From the NCBI RefSeq assembly GCF_050433505.1, contig NZ_JBNPXC010000001.1, positions 124,001 through 188,000 on the forward strand: a DNA stretch of 64,000 bases, read 5' to 3'. The notes beneath the pieces are model-generated. The model ran no database searches. It worked only from the letters and a program-made list of their open reading frames with translations, and was not told the DNA's origin. Positions 33,994-43,031 of this stretch are shown here, in pieces. A program made the translations under genes and the position numbers. How positions within the stretch are numbered: position 1 is the stretch's first letter; each line of letters starts with the position of its first letter. The DNA comes from Methanobacterium_D oryzae (GTDB lineage: Archaea; Methanobacteriota; Methanobacteria; Methanobacteriales; Methanobacteriaceae).

Positions 33994-34761
33994 TTAATCC
34001 TTAAAAGTTTGTTTAGTAAGTTTAGCAGCGAAAACACCAGCTCCAAATCCATTATCAATATTTACAACTGCAATTCCAGGGGCACATGATTGTAGCATTG
34101 CAAATAGGGCTGTAAATCCCCCTTCACCAACCCCATAACCAACAGATGTTGGAACACCTATAACCGGCACATCAACAAGTCCCGCAACTACAGATGGTAA
34201 AGCTCCTTCCATTCCAGCCACTACAATCAATACTTTAATATCTTCTTGAAGCATTCGTTTTAATGGAGGGAAAAGCCTGTGCATTCCTGCCACTCCCGCA
34301 TCATATGCTGTTAAAACCTCACAACCCATTTCTTCAGCTGTAATTTTTGCTTCTTCTGCAACTGGAATATCTGAAGTTCCTGCAGTTAATATTCCAATTT
34401 TACCATTTTTTTCTATTTCATGGTTCTTTATTACCAGAATTCGAGCTTTCTTATTATATTCAAAATTAAATCCATTTTCTTTAATTGAATCTAATTCTGG
34501 CCTTATTAATGCATATCTTTCTGCATTAAGCCGTGTAACCATCACGTGTCCCATGTGAGCACAATGTAAGATTATTTTTATTAGATCGTCATTTTCCTTA
34601 TTTTCTGCAAATATTACTTCAGGAATGCCTGTCCTTAAATGTCTTGCAGTATCTAATTTTGCAAAATCCTCAAGTTCATCAATATGAGATGTTTTTAACA
34701 TTTTTTCGGCTTCTTGGAGTGAAATTTTCCCATCTACAAGCTTTTGAAGTATTTCTTTCAT
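33994..34761 (-). CDS. larB: LarB, pyridinium-3,5-biscarboxylic acid mononucleotide synthase
   Basis: 255 residues. The C-terminal half resembles PurE (ILTAGTSDIPVAEEAKITAEEMG, AGVAGMHRLFPPL, VVAGMEGALPSVVAGL, VPTSVGYGVGEGGFTAL), and the N-terminal part has the LarB-specific DTARHLRTGIPEVIFAE. LarB carboxylates nicotinic acid adenine dinucleotide in the first step of nickel-pincer cofactor synthesis. larC and larE are not in this window. It is divergent from hypF, another nickel-enzyme gene. Confidence 0.93.
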   Translation of the reverse strand: MKEILQKLVDGKISLQEAEKMLKTSHIDELEDFAKLDTARHLRTGIPEVIFAENKENDDLIKIILHCAHMGHVMVTRLNAERYALIRPELDSIKENGFNFEYNKKARILVIKNHEIEKNGKIGILTAGTSDIPVAEEAKITAEEMGCEVLTAYDAGVAGMHRLFPPLKRMLQEDIKVLIVVAGMEGALPSVVAGLVDVPVIGVPTSVGYGVGEGGFTALFAMLQSCAPGIAVVNIDNGFGAGVFAAKLTKQTFKD

Positions 34762-34865
34762 AGTATCACAATTTTTATCTACTTATAATATAAAGATCAA
34801 AATATAAAAAATGAATTCTTGTTTTAGATAATAAATTAAAAATCATTTGTGTAATTTTTAGAGGT

Positions 34866-37178
34866 ATGAAATTGGAGAAAGCGAGAATCTTAGTACAAGG
34901 AATTGTGCAGGGAGTTGGATTCAGGCCTACAGTTTACAGAATGGCTAAAGAAATGGGCCTTAAAGGATCAGTGAAAAATCTTGGAAACAGTGTTGAAATT
35001 ATTCTTGAGGGAAATAAAGAAGAAATCAAACAGTTTGCCCAGAATTTAAAGCAAAATAAGCCTCCAATATCCAAGATAACAAGCTTAAAAATAAATTGGG
35101 AAAAATCCAATGATCATGAATTTGATGATTTTATAATTCTTGAAAGCTCTGCAGACTTTTCTGGTTCATCTGTTATCCCGCCAGATGTTGCAATCTGCGA
35201 TAAATGTCTTGAAGAAGTAATGAATAAAGGAAATTCAAGATATAATTATCCTTTTACGGCATGTACTGATTGTGGACCTCGTTTTACTGTTATTGAATCA
35301 ATTCCCTATGATAGAGAGCGGACCTCAATGGATGAATTTCCATTATGTGATGAATGTATGATTGAATATCGTGACCCTTTAGATCGTCGTTATCATGCTG
35401 AAGCTACATGTTGTCCTGAATGCGGACCATCTGTTTTCCTTTACAAAGATGATGTGTTAGATGTTGAAAATCCTGTTTTAGAAGCTGCAGAACTTATTGA
35501 TGAGGGAAACATACTTGCGATTAAAGGAATTGGGGGAACTCACCTTGTTGCAAAGACAACCGAAGAAGAGCCAGTTATAACTCTAAGAGAAAGACTTGGT
35601 CGATTTAATCAGCCATTTGCATGCATGTCTCCAGACATTGAAACTGTGAAAACATTTGCTGAAGTTAAAGATTTTGAGGAAGAAACACTTCTTTCCAGAA
35701 GAAGACCTATTGTTGTTCTTAATAAAAATGAAAATTATTATTTAGCACCTTCTGTCTCTCCGGTACTCCATAATCTTGGAATTATGCTCCCATATTCAGG
35801 ATTGCACCATTTGCTTTTTAAATATTCAAATGAACCTGCATATATTATGACATCTGCGAATATACCTGGAGAACCAATGCTTATAGACAATGAAGAGATT
35901 ATAAACCGATTAGAGGGAATTGCAGATTACTACCTTTTACATGATAGGAAAATTATAAATAGGTGCGATGATTCAGTTATACGGTTTAGGGCAGGTGATT
36001 TAGCATTTATAAGGAGATCCAGAGGTTATGTACCTGAACCATATGATTTTTCAAATATAGCTGATGATATTAACATACTAGCACTTGGCCCCGAGCTTGA
36101 TGTGACTTTTGCACTCCTTAAAGATAAAAAATGCTATGTATCGCAACATATTGGCAATACAACTAAATTTGAAACTTACAAATATCTTCAAGAAGCTATA
36201 GATTACATGATAAGCATAACAAAAACTGAAAAGGTAGATGCTGTAGCTTGTGACCTTCATCCAATGTTTTTTACAACTAAACTTGCTCATGAACTGAGTG
36301 AAAAGTTTGAATGTGATATTTTTGGTGTTCAGCATCATCATGCCCATGCAGGAGCATTATTTGTTGATCATGGAATTGATGAATTAATATGTATTGCTGC
36401 TGACGGTGTAGGTTATGGTGCAGATGGAAGTGCATGGGGCGGAGAAATATTACATGCTAAGGGAGAAAATTATGAAAGATTAGGAAGTTTGATGCCTCAG
36501 AATATGGCTGGAGGAGATTTAACCACTAAATATCCTATAAGAATGGTTATGGCCATGATTTATGATTATTATGATCCAGAAGAGCTTAAAGAATTAATGA
36601 AAAATGAATATCTTCCTTACTTTAAATATGGGGCTAAAGAAATAGATTTAGTTTTAAAACAGCTTGATTCTAAATTTAATATTCAAAAAACTACCAGTAC
36701 TGGGCGCGTGCTTGATGCAATTTCCGCTGCACTTGGGATATGCGGTAAAAGAACTTATGAAGGAGAATGTGCCATGAAACTGGAATCTATGGCTTATTTT
36801 GGAGAAGACATTTGTGAAATTCCTGTTAAGATTAAAAATTATGATGGTTCAGATATTTTAGATACATCTAAAATTTTGCTTTCAGTTTTAGAAAATAAAG
36901 AAAACGGTAAATCCATAAATGATATTGCATGCTCCGCACAAAGGGCTGTTGCAGAAGGTCTCGCAAAATTAGGAATAAAAGCTGCAGATAAAACTGGTGT
37001 GGATGTAATAGGTGGAACAGGTGGTGTATTTTACAATGAAGCCATCAGTAAAACCATAAGAGATGTTGTAACAGAAAATGGGTATGAATTTGTCCAGCAT
37101 AAAAATACATGTGCTGGAGATGGTTCTGTATCTCTTGGACAGGCGGCAATTGCTGCCATGCATTACAAAAAGAGTTGA
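34866..37178 (+). CDS. hypF: HypF, carbamoyltransferase for [NiFe]-hydrogenase maturation
   Basis: 770 residues: an acylphosphatase domain (VQGIVQGVGFRPTVYRMA, about 10-95), two zinc-finger repeats (CDKCLEEV...CTDCG at about 109-137 and CDECMIEY...CCPECG at about 159-187), a YrdC-like domain, and a C-terminal Kae1-like domain (HHHAHAGALFVDHG, about 492-505). HypF transfers the carbamoyl group that becomes the cyanide ligand of the hydrogenase iron. The Frh hydrogenase at 53-57 kb is a likely client. GAGGT directly abuts the ATG, so a TTG at 34872 may be the true start. Confidence 0.96.
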   Translation: MKLEKARILVQGIVQGVGFRPTVYRMAKEMGLKGSVKNLGNSVEIILEGNKEEIKQFAQNLKQNKPPISKITSLKINWEKSNDHEFDDFIILESSADFSGSSVIPPDVAICDKCLEEVMNKGNSRYNYPFTACTDCGPRFTVIESIPYDRERTSMDEFPLCDECMIEYRDPLDRRYHAEATCCPECGPSVFLYKDDVLDVENPVLEAAELIDEGNILAIKGIGGTHLVAKTTEEEPVITLRERLGRFNQPFACMSPDIETVKTFAEVKDFEEETLLSRRRPIVVLNKNENYYLAPSVSPVLHNLGIMLPYSGLHHLLFKYSNEPAYIMTSANIPGEPMLIDNEEIINRLEGIADYYLLHDRKIINRCDDSVIRFRAGDLAFIRRSRGYVPEPYDFSNIADDINILALGPELDVTFALLKDKKCYVSQHIGNTTKFETYKYLQEAIDYMISITKTEKVDAVACDLHPMFFTTKLAHELSEKFECDIFGVQHHHAHAGALFVDHGIDELICIAADGVGYGADGSAWGGEILHAKGENYERLGSLMPQNMAGGDLTTKYPIRMVMAMIYDYYDPEELKELMKNEYLPYFKYGAKEIDLVLKQLDSKFNIQKTTSTGRVLDAISAALGICGKRTYEGECAMKLESMAYFGEDICEIPVKIKNYDGSDILDTSKILLSVLENKENGKSINDIACSAQRAVAEGLAKLGIKAADKTGVDVIGGTGGVFYNEAISKTIRDVVTENGYEFVQHKNTCAGDGSVSLGQAAIAAMHYKKS

Positions 37179-37214
37179 TTATTTATTAAAATAAAAAGAG
37201 AGCTGGTTTCGGAC

Positions 37215-37532
37215 CTATCTAATTTTTTGTTGCCCTCTTTCTATTCTTCTTTCTAGTTCTTCGGGACTTGTAGTTTCGTGAAGTCCAATATCATGGTGTT
37301 CACTAGAATATGCGTCTGATCTATTATCCCCAAGAAGATTTTTACCTCTTCCTTCCTGGCCAGGATTTACACATATTTTACCTTTAAAAGTAGGTAAATC
37401 TGATTCTACTCTTACAGTCCTACTTCTTTCTAATTCTTCAGGAGTAAGCTCATATGAAACTTCTCTCCAAACATCGCTTGTTTTTTCTTCTTCAGAGCGT
37501 TCACGAGTCATTTTTCTTCTTTCTTCTTCCAT
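37215..37532 (-). CDS. Hypothetical charged protein
   Basis: 105 residues, very rich in Glu and Arg, with no membrane segment. The N-terminus (EEERRKMTRERSEEEKT) and C-terminus (SPEELERRIERGQQKIR) are probably helical. The phrase LTPEELERSRTVRV and later SPEELERRIE suggest an internal repeat. The ribosome binding site GGTGATGGGA precedes the ATG. It is convergent with hypF. I do not recognise a family. Confidence 0.65.
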   Translation of the reverse strand: MEEERRKMTRERSEEEKTSDVWREVSYELTPEELERSRTVRVESDLPTFKGKICVNPGQEGRGKNLLGDNRSDAYSSEHHDIGLHETTSPEELERRIERGQQKIR

Positions 37533-37856
37533 AATCCCATCACCTCACAAATCCATGCTTATAAAATTAAATTTATTTTAGCGCCATTATATGGAGCATA
37601 ATACTATTTAAACTAATTATAATGGATTAAATTAATTAATCTCTATTTAAGTTAATTTTTTATTTTGTAGTTCAAATCATAAATAATTTACTAATAATTA
37701 TAAAATTAGTATTACTAAAATAATAGTTTTAGACTTCTAAAAATGTCTAAAACACTTTTAAATATAAAATAAATATTTAAAGAATTAAACAACATAATTC
37801 AAAATAAGTTTAATATAAAAGATAATGTCTTAATTGTCAATTAGATAATTATACTA
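37533..37856. other. Intergenic region with inverted repeats
   Basis: A perfect 9-bp inverted repeat (GTTTTAGAC at 37726-37734 and GTCTAAAAC at 37745-37753) with a 10-base loop lies about 100 bp past the stop of the HTH gene and may end its transcript. A weaker pair (ACTAAT...ATTAGT) is at 37690-37710. The promoter of the 37215-37532 gene lies near 37560-37590. No gene is seen. Confidence 0.4.
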
Positions 37857-38330
37857 TTAAGGATATTCTGTACTTCCTTCTAATAGCTTTATTATATTTC
37901 TTCTTCTTTTTGCTTCCATTAAAAGTATTTCAGCATATTTTTTTGCCCTATCATACCTATCAATAAGATTTTCCAGATCATCAATTACATCTTCATGCCC
38001 TAAGCTGAATCTATTTTCTAATTCCTGTAATTCTGAAAAATCGTCTCCTCTTATATCCATTTTGATAGTATTTCCATCTATACAAATTTGAATTTCTACT
38101 TTCCTGGATATATCATAATATTTTCTAGGACGGCCCCGTTCTATCTTTTGGAAGGACGATTTTAAAAGTCCCAATTCTTCCATAGCTTTTAAATGCTCAA
38201 TAATAGCTTTTTGCCCTATTTCAAGCTCTTTAGATATTTCACTCACAAAACGGGGTTCCTGTGTTAAGAGATTTAATATATCTCTCCTTGTCTTACATCC
38301 CATAACATCAAGTATTTCTTCAAGATCCAT
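37857..38330 (-). CDS. ArsR-like transcriptional regulator divergent from the heat-shock genes
   Basis: 157 residues. The winged helix (about 1-80) reads MGCKTRRDILNLLTQEPRFV, then LEIGQKAIIEHLKAMEELGLL and a wing with IERGRPRKYYDIS. A C-terminal region with a helix (EDVIDDLENLIDRYDRAKKY) could dimerise. The gene is divergent from grpE with 223 bp between, a position suggesting control of the chaperone operon like other archaeal heat-shock repressors. That function is inferred. Confidence 0.82.
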   Translation of the reverse strand: MDLEEILDVMGCKTRRDILNLLTQEPRFVSEISKELEIGQKAIIEHLKAMEELGLLKSSFQKIERGRPRKYYDISRKVEIQICIDGNTIKMDIRGDDFSELQELENRFSLGHEDVIDDLENLIDRYDRAKKYAEILLMEAKRRRNIIKLLEGSTEYP

Positions 38331-38480
38331 ATTTATCCCTTTTAAAATCTTGTTATAAATTTATTACAGTTCATTTCATATATCGATTTAAAAAATTCAT
38401 GCAATCTTTTTATATAATGAAAGATAATAAGTTCATTAATTTAATTACATTTTTTTACTTTAATCTATTTTTGTGCGAAA

Positions 38481-38512
38481 CATTTATATAACCTTTGGTA
38501 ACTATAACCTAT
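38481..38512 (+). promoter_or_regulatory. grpE-dnaK promoter with a possible operator
   Basis: A TATA box (CATTTATATA, 38481-38490) is followed at once by ACC-TTT-GGT (38491-38499) and then by AACTATAACC, giving two inverted AACC/GGTAA elements between TATA and the expected start near 38513. It could bind the divergently encoded regulator. Confidence 0.45.
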
Positions 38513-38553
38513 TAAAGATTACTATTATTTTTATCACTGCAAAAGGTGAATGA

Positions 38554-39069
38554 ATGACTGATAAAGATGAACTTAAAACGTTAAAGAACGATCTGAAAGA
38601 GAAGGAAGAATCAATTGAAGATCTAAACAAACAAATTGAAGAGAAAGATCAAAAAATTGATGATTATTACTCTCAAATGCAGCGCCTTCAAGCCGATTTT
38701 GAAAACTACAAAAAAAGAACCGATAAAAACATGGAAGAATATATGAAATACGCCAATGAAGGCTTAATTCTTAAAATTATAGATATTTATGAAGACCTTG
38801 AAAGAGCGCTGAAATCAGATGAAAAAGGTGAAAACCTGAAAGAAGGTGTTGAACTAATCTATAAAAACTTAAAAGATGTACTTGAAAAACATGGCCTTGC
38901 AGAAATTCCAGCTGAAGGCGAAAAGTTCGATCCTTTCAAACATGAAGCTTTAATGACGGAAAATCACGAAGATTACGGAAGCGGAGTAGTTACAGAAGAG
39001 CTTGCAAAAGGATACACCCTTAAAGACAAAGTAATCAAATGTGCAATGGTTAAAGTCTGTAAAAAATAA
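38554..39069 (+). CDS. grpE: GrpE, nucleotide exchange factor of DnaK
   Basis: 171 residues: a long N-terminal coiled coil (about 5-60, ending QADFENYKKRT) and the C-terminal beta domain with GEKFDPFKHEALMT and the ending VKVCKK. GrpE dimers release ADP from DnaK. The ribosome binding site AAGGTGA lies before the ATG, and dnaK begins 45 bp downstream, so the two form an operon. The family was acquired by archaea from bacteria. Confidence 0.96.
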   Translation: MTDKDELKTLKNDLKEKEESIEDLNKQIEEKDQKIDDYYSQMQRLQADFENYKKRTDKNMEEYMKYANEGLILKIIDIYEDLERALKSDEKGENLKEGVELIYKNLKDVLEKHGLAEIPAEGEKFDPFKHEALMTENHEDYGSGVVTEELAKGYTLKDKVIKCAMVKVCKK

Positions 39070-39114
39070 TTAAAAACTTAAATTTATGTTATAATAGTAA
39101 AATAAGGTGATATA

Positions 39115-40992
39115 ATGGCTAATAACAAAAAAGAAAAAATCATAGGTATAGATCTTGGAACAAGTAACTCTGCAGCAGCAGTATTAGTCGGTGGAAAGCC
39201 TACAATAATACCAAGTGCAGAAGGAGCTACACAATACGGTAAAGCATTTCCAAGTTATGTTGCATTCACTCCAGATGGACAGAGATTAGTTGGAGAACCT
39301 GCAAGAAGACAGGCTGTAACCAATCCAGAAAACACCATAAGTGCCATAAAAAGGAGTATGGGAACAGATTACAAAGTAACTGTAAATGGAAAACAATACA
39401 GCCCACAAGAAATCTCAGCTTTCATCCTACAAAAAATTAAAAAGGATGCTGAAGCTTTCCTTGGAGAAGAAGTACAAAAAGCTGTAATTACAGTTCCAGC
39501 ATACTTTAACGATAACCAGAGAACTGCAACCAAAGACGCAGGTACAATCGCAGGACTTGAAGTAGTAAGACTCGTAAATGAACCTACAGCAGCAAGTTTA
39601 GCATATGGTATTGATAAAGAAGAAGAAGAAGAATTAGAGATCATGGTTTTCGATTTTGGTGGTGGAACACTTGACGTGACAGTTATGGAATTCGGTGGTG
39701 GAGTATTTGAAGTAAGATCCACCAGCGGGGACACCAAGCTCGGTGGAACCGATATGGATAACACCATTATGAACCACCTTGCAGCCGAATTTAAAAGAGA
39801 TACCGGCGTAGACCTAATGGTTGATGATCAAGCTGTTCAAAGATTAAGAGAAGCAGCAGAAAAAGCAAAAATCGAACTTTCAACAACCTTAACTGCAGAT
39901 ATAAACCTACCATTCATAACAGCAACTGCAGAAGGTCCAAAACACTTAACAACAACACTTACAAGAGCTAAACTCGAAGAATTAGTTGACCCCATCATAA
40001 AAAGATGTAGTGGACCAATGCAACAAGCTATATCCGATGCTAAAATGTCCAAAACTGACATAGACAAAATTATATTAGTCGGTGGACCAACAAGAATGCC
40101 TGTAGTACAAAAATTTGTTGAAAGTTTCATAGGTAAGCCTATTGAAAGAGGAATAGATCCAATGGAATGTGTGGCTATGGGTGCTGCAATCCAAGGTGGA
40201 GTATTAGCCGGAGAAATTAAAGACCTCGTATTACTCGATGTAACCCCATTATCCCTTGGAATAGAAACCCTTGGTAACGTAGCTACCAAATTAATTGAAA
40301 GAAACACTACAATTCCAACCAAAAAGAGTCAAATATTCTCAACAGCAGCTGATAACCAGACATCTGTAGATATTCATGTTCTACAGGGCGAAAGGCCAAT
40401 GGCATATGATAACACCACCCTTGGAAGATTCCAATTAATAGGAATCCCACCAGCACCAAGAGGAATCCCACAAATTGAAGTAACATTCGATATAGATGCT
40501 AATGGTATCATGAATGTTTCAGCTAAAGATATGGGAACCGGTAAAGAGCAGGCTATCACAATAACTGCTTCAACAAAATTATCACAAGATGAAATTGACC
40601 AAAAAGTCAGAGAAGCTGAGATGCATGCTGAAGAAGATAAAATGAGACAGGAAGAAATTCAGATCAGAAATGATGCTGATTCAATGATCTACACTTCAGA
40701 AAAAACTCTTGAAGAACTTGGTGATAAAGTAGATGCAGAACAAAAAGAAAAAATAGAAGCTTTAGTTAAAGAACTCAGAGAATTAGTTGGCGGCGATGAT
40801 ATAGCTGCAATTAAAGCTAAAACTGAAGAATTAACAAAAGTTGTTCAAGAAGTTGGTGCTAAAATCTACCAGCAAGCACAACAGGCTCAGCAAGCCCAGC
40901 AGCAAGCAGAACAAGGCGCACAGGGTGATCAAGGAAGCCAGCAAGCCAACGATGACGACACCATAGATGCAGACTATGAAGTTAAAAAATAA
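39115..40992 (+). CDS. dnaK: DnaK, Hsp70 chaperone
   Basis: 625 residues. The nucleotide-binding domain starts IGIDLGTSNSAAAV and contains VFDFGGGTLDVTV and ILVGGPTRMPVVQ. The substrate-binding domain contains DVTPLSLGIE at about 375 and DIDANGIMNVSAKD. The C-terminus is a Gln/Ala-rich linker (QQAQQAQQQAEQGAQ) and an acidic end (DDDTIDADYEVKK). It lacks part of the nucleotide-binding-domain loop found in Gram-negative DnaK, as in Gram-positive and archaeal forms. It folds proteins with DnaJ and GrpE. Confidence 0.98.
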   Translation: MANNKKEKIIGIDLGTSNSAAAVLVGGKPTIIPSAEGATQYGKAFPSYVAFTPDGQRLVGEPARRQAVTNPENTISAIKRSMGTDYKVTVNGKQYSPQEISAFILQKIKKDAEAFLGEEVQKAVITVPAYFNDNQRTATKDAGTIAGLEVVRLVNEPTAASLAYGIDKEEEEELEIMVFDFGGGTLDVTVMEFGGGVFEVRSTSGDTKLGGTDMDNTIMNHLAAEFKRDTGVDLMVDDQAVQRLREAAEKAKIELSTTLTADINLPFITATAEGPKHLTTTLTRAKLEELVDPIIKRCSGPMQQAISDAKMSKTDIDKIILVGGPTRMPVVQKFVESFIGKPIERGIDPMECVAMGAAIQGGVLAGEIKDLVLLDVTPLSLGIETLGNVATKLIERNTTIPTKKSQIFSTAADNQTSVDIHVLQGERPMAYDNTTLGRFQLIGIPPAPRGIPQIEVTFDIDANGIMNVSAKDMGTGKEQAITITASTKLSQDEIDQKVREAEMHAEEDKMRQEEIQIRNDADSMIYTSEKTLEELGDKVDAEQKEKIEALVKELRELVGGDDIAAIKAKTEELTKVVQEVGAKIYQQAQQAQQAQQQAEQGAQGDQGSQQANDDDTIDADYEVKK

Positions 40993-41019
40993 ACTTTAAG
41001 TTAAAGAATAAAAATAAAT

Positions 41020-41071
41020 AGGAAAAATTCCTATAATAACCTAATAAAATTAGTAGAGGCAAATTCCTCTA
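41020..41071 (+). terminator. Two hairpins between dnaK and dnaJ
   Basis: TAGGAA-AAA-TTCCTA (41020-41034) and TAGAGG-CAAATT-CCTCTA (about 41054-41071) follow the dnaK stop; an AT-rich stretch with ATTTTT comes after. They may end or attenuate the grpE-dnaK transcript before dnaJ. Confidence 0.4.
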
Positions 41072-41123
41072 CATCTTATTAATTTTTATTTAATCTAATT
41101 TTTTAAAGTGAGGGTAAGATTGC

Positions 41124-42269
41124 ATGGCAGAAAAGCGTGATTACTATGAAATCCTTGGAGTAGAAAAGGGAGCAGATAAAAAAGAAATTAAAAAGGCATA
41201 TCGTAAATTAGCAATGAAACATCACCCTGATGTGAGTGATGACCCCGAATCTGCAGATAAATTCAAAGAAATAAGTGAAGCTTACGCTGTCTTATCAGAT
41301 GAAGAAAAGCGGAACACTTATGATCAGTTTGGACACGCCGGAATGGGCGGATACTCTAACGAAGATATATTCAGAAATGTGAACTTTGATGATATATTCA
41401 GAGGGTTTGGATTTGATTTTGGAGATATATTTGGAGATATATTCGGATTTGGTGGCGGAAGAAGAGGAAACAGACCACAACAAGGAGATGACGTTTACTA
41501 TGAAATGGCCATTACCCTTGAAGATGCTGCATTTGGACTTGAAAAGGACATAAATGTATCTCATAAAAAAACATGTCCAACATGCGGAGGTTCAAAAGCC
41601 GAACCAGGGACTGAAACACACCAGTGCAGTCAATGTGGTGGAACAGGACAGGTTCAACAAATAAATAGAACCCCCCTTGGCCAGTTTGTTAGCGTAGGAT
41701 CCTGTCCACAATGTAGAGGAGAAGGTGTAATTATTGATACTCCATGTCACGAATGCCATGGAAAAGGAATTGTAAGAGAAACAAGCACTATCCATATAAA
41801 GGTCCCACCAGGAGTGGAAGATGGATCACGCCTTAGAGTTCCAGGCGAAGGAGATGTTGGTAAAAGAGGAGGACCTCCAGGAGATCTCTACGTTTCAATC
41901 AATGTTAAACCTCACAAGTTATTTGAACGTCATGGTTCAGATTTAGTTTATGAGCAGCCAATAAGCTTTGTACAAGCTTCACTTGGTGATGAAGTAGATA
42001 TTCCAACACTTGGTGAAGAAATTGTAAGTCTTAAAATTCCTAATGGTACACAATCAGGCACCTCATTCCGTATTAAAGGCAAAGGAATGCCACATTTACG
42101 CTGGAATGGTCATGGGAATCTTTATGTCAAAGTAAAAGTGGTTGTACCTAAAAAATTGAATTCCAAACAAAAAGAGCTTTTAAAGGAATTTGCTGATATA
42201 AGCGGCAAAGAAATATATATCGAAGATAAAGGATTCTTTGATAAAGTTAAAGATGCTATTAAACATTGA
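41124..42269 (+). CDS. dnaJ: DnaJ, Hsp40 co-chaperone
   Basis: 381 residues with the full type I layout: the J domain (about 1-70, with HPD at residues 34-36), a Gly/Phe region (IFRGFGFDFGDIFGDIFGFGGGRRG), four CxxCxGxG-type zinc repeats (CPTCGGSKAEPG, CSQCGGTGQV, CPQCRGEGV, CHECHGKGI), and the C-terminal substrate-binding domains. It delivers clients to DnaK and stimulates its ATPase. The gene lies 131 bp past dnaK, behind two hairpins, so it may have its own promoter. Confidence 0.98.
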   Translation: MAEKRDYYEILGVEKGADKKEIKKAYRKLAMKHHPDVSDDPESADKFKEISEAYAVLSDEEKRNTYDQFGHAGMGGYSNEDIFRNVNFDDIFRGFGFDFGDIFGDIFGFGGGRRGNRPQQGDDVYYEMAITLEDAAFGLEKDINVSHKKTCPTCGGSKAEPGTETHQCSQCGGTGQVQQINRTPLGQFVSVGSCPQCRGEGVIIDTPCHECHGKGIVRETSTIHIKVPPGVEDGSRLRVPGEGDVGKRGGPPGDLYVSINVKPHKLFERHGSDLVYEQPISFVQASLGDEVDIPTLGEEIVSLKIPNGTQSGTSFRIKGKGMPHLRWNGHGNLYVKVKVVVPKKLNSKQKELLKEFADISGKEIYIEDKGFFDKVKDAIKH

Positions 42270-42387
42270 AAACTCTTTTTTTAAAGTTCTCATTACTTAA
42301 ATTCTTTTTTTTAATTTTATTACTTTAATTATTTAAATTATGATCTCTATAAATAAGAATAATTTCTAATTTTATCGGAGAATCATA

Positions 42388-43026
42388 ATGAAAAGCAGGT
42401 TTAAATGGGCATTACTGACTATTATAATTCTGCTTATAATCCTTATCCCTTTCTTTCTTCTTGGTGAATCGATTGAAAAGTGGGCAAATTATTTTTTAAT
42501 GTCATCACCTTCAAAAATATTAGTAGGAATAGTTATTGGAAGTCTCTTATCTATAGACATTTTAGCCCCAGTTCCTTCAAGCATTATAAGTACTGCAGGA
42601 GGTTATTTTTTAGGTTTTATTTTAGGAACTTTAGTTTCATTAAGTGGAATGACCATTAGTTGTATTATTGGTTACTATTTAGGCTTAAAATTTGGAAATC
42701 CTATTTCAGAAAGACTAGTAGGATCTGATGAACTCTTAAAGTTTGAAAAGCTTCAAAATGAATACGGAGACTTTGTTGTTATTATATCACGTGCAGTTCC
42801 TGTTTTGGCAGAAGCTTCTGTTCTTGTTGCAGGTATTGGACGGATGCCTTTAAATCGTTTTATTTTACTAGTTTTATTGTCAAATTTAGGTATTTCATTA
42901 GCATATGCTGCTATTGGAGCTTATTCTGCACATTTAAACTCGTTTTTGTTGGCATTTACTGCAGCAATTATTTTACCCGCTATTGCAATGATTATTTTAA
43001 AAATAAAGGATAATTCAGAATATTAA
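42388..43026 (+). CDS. VTT (SNARE-associated/DedA-like) membrane protein
   Basis: 212 residues with about six membrane segments. The VTT-domain pattern is visible: GSLLSIDILAPVPSSIIS, AGGYFLGFILGTLVSLSGMTIS, then the re-entrant-loop motif VVIISRAVPVLAEASVLVAGIGRM. Members of this superfamily (TVP38, DedA, TMEM41) include lipid scramblases and undecaprenyl-phosphate flippases. The ribosome binding site CGGAG lies before the ATG. The exact role is unknown. Confidence 0.85.
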   Translation: MKSRFKWALLTIIILLIILIPFFLLGESIEKWANYFLMSSPSKILVGIVIGSLLSIDILAPVPSSIISTAGGYFLGFILGTLVSLSGMTISCIIGYYLGLKFGNPISERLVGSDELLKFEKLQNEYGDFVVIISRAVPVLAEASVLVAGIGRMPLNRFILLVLLSNLGISLAYAAIGAYSAHLNSFLLAFTAAIILPAIAMIILKIKDNSEY

Positions 43027-43031
43027 ACCGT

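Noticed and set aside
39369..40559. Long minus-strand open frames opposite dnaK
   Set aside because: They are antisense shadows of a strongly biased coding gene; no ribosome binding sites or recognisable protein features.
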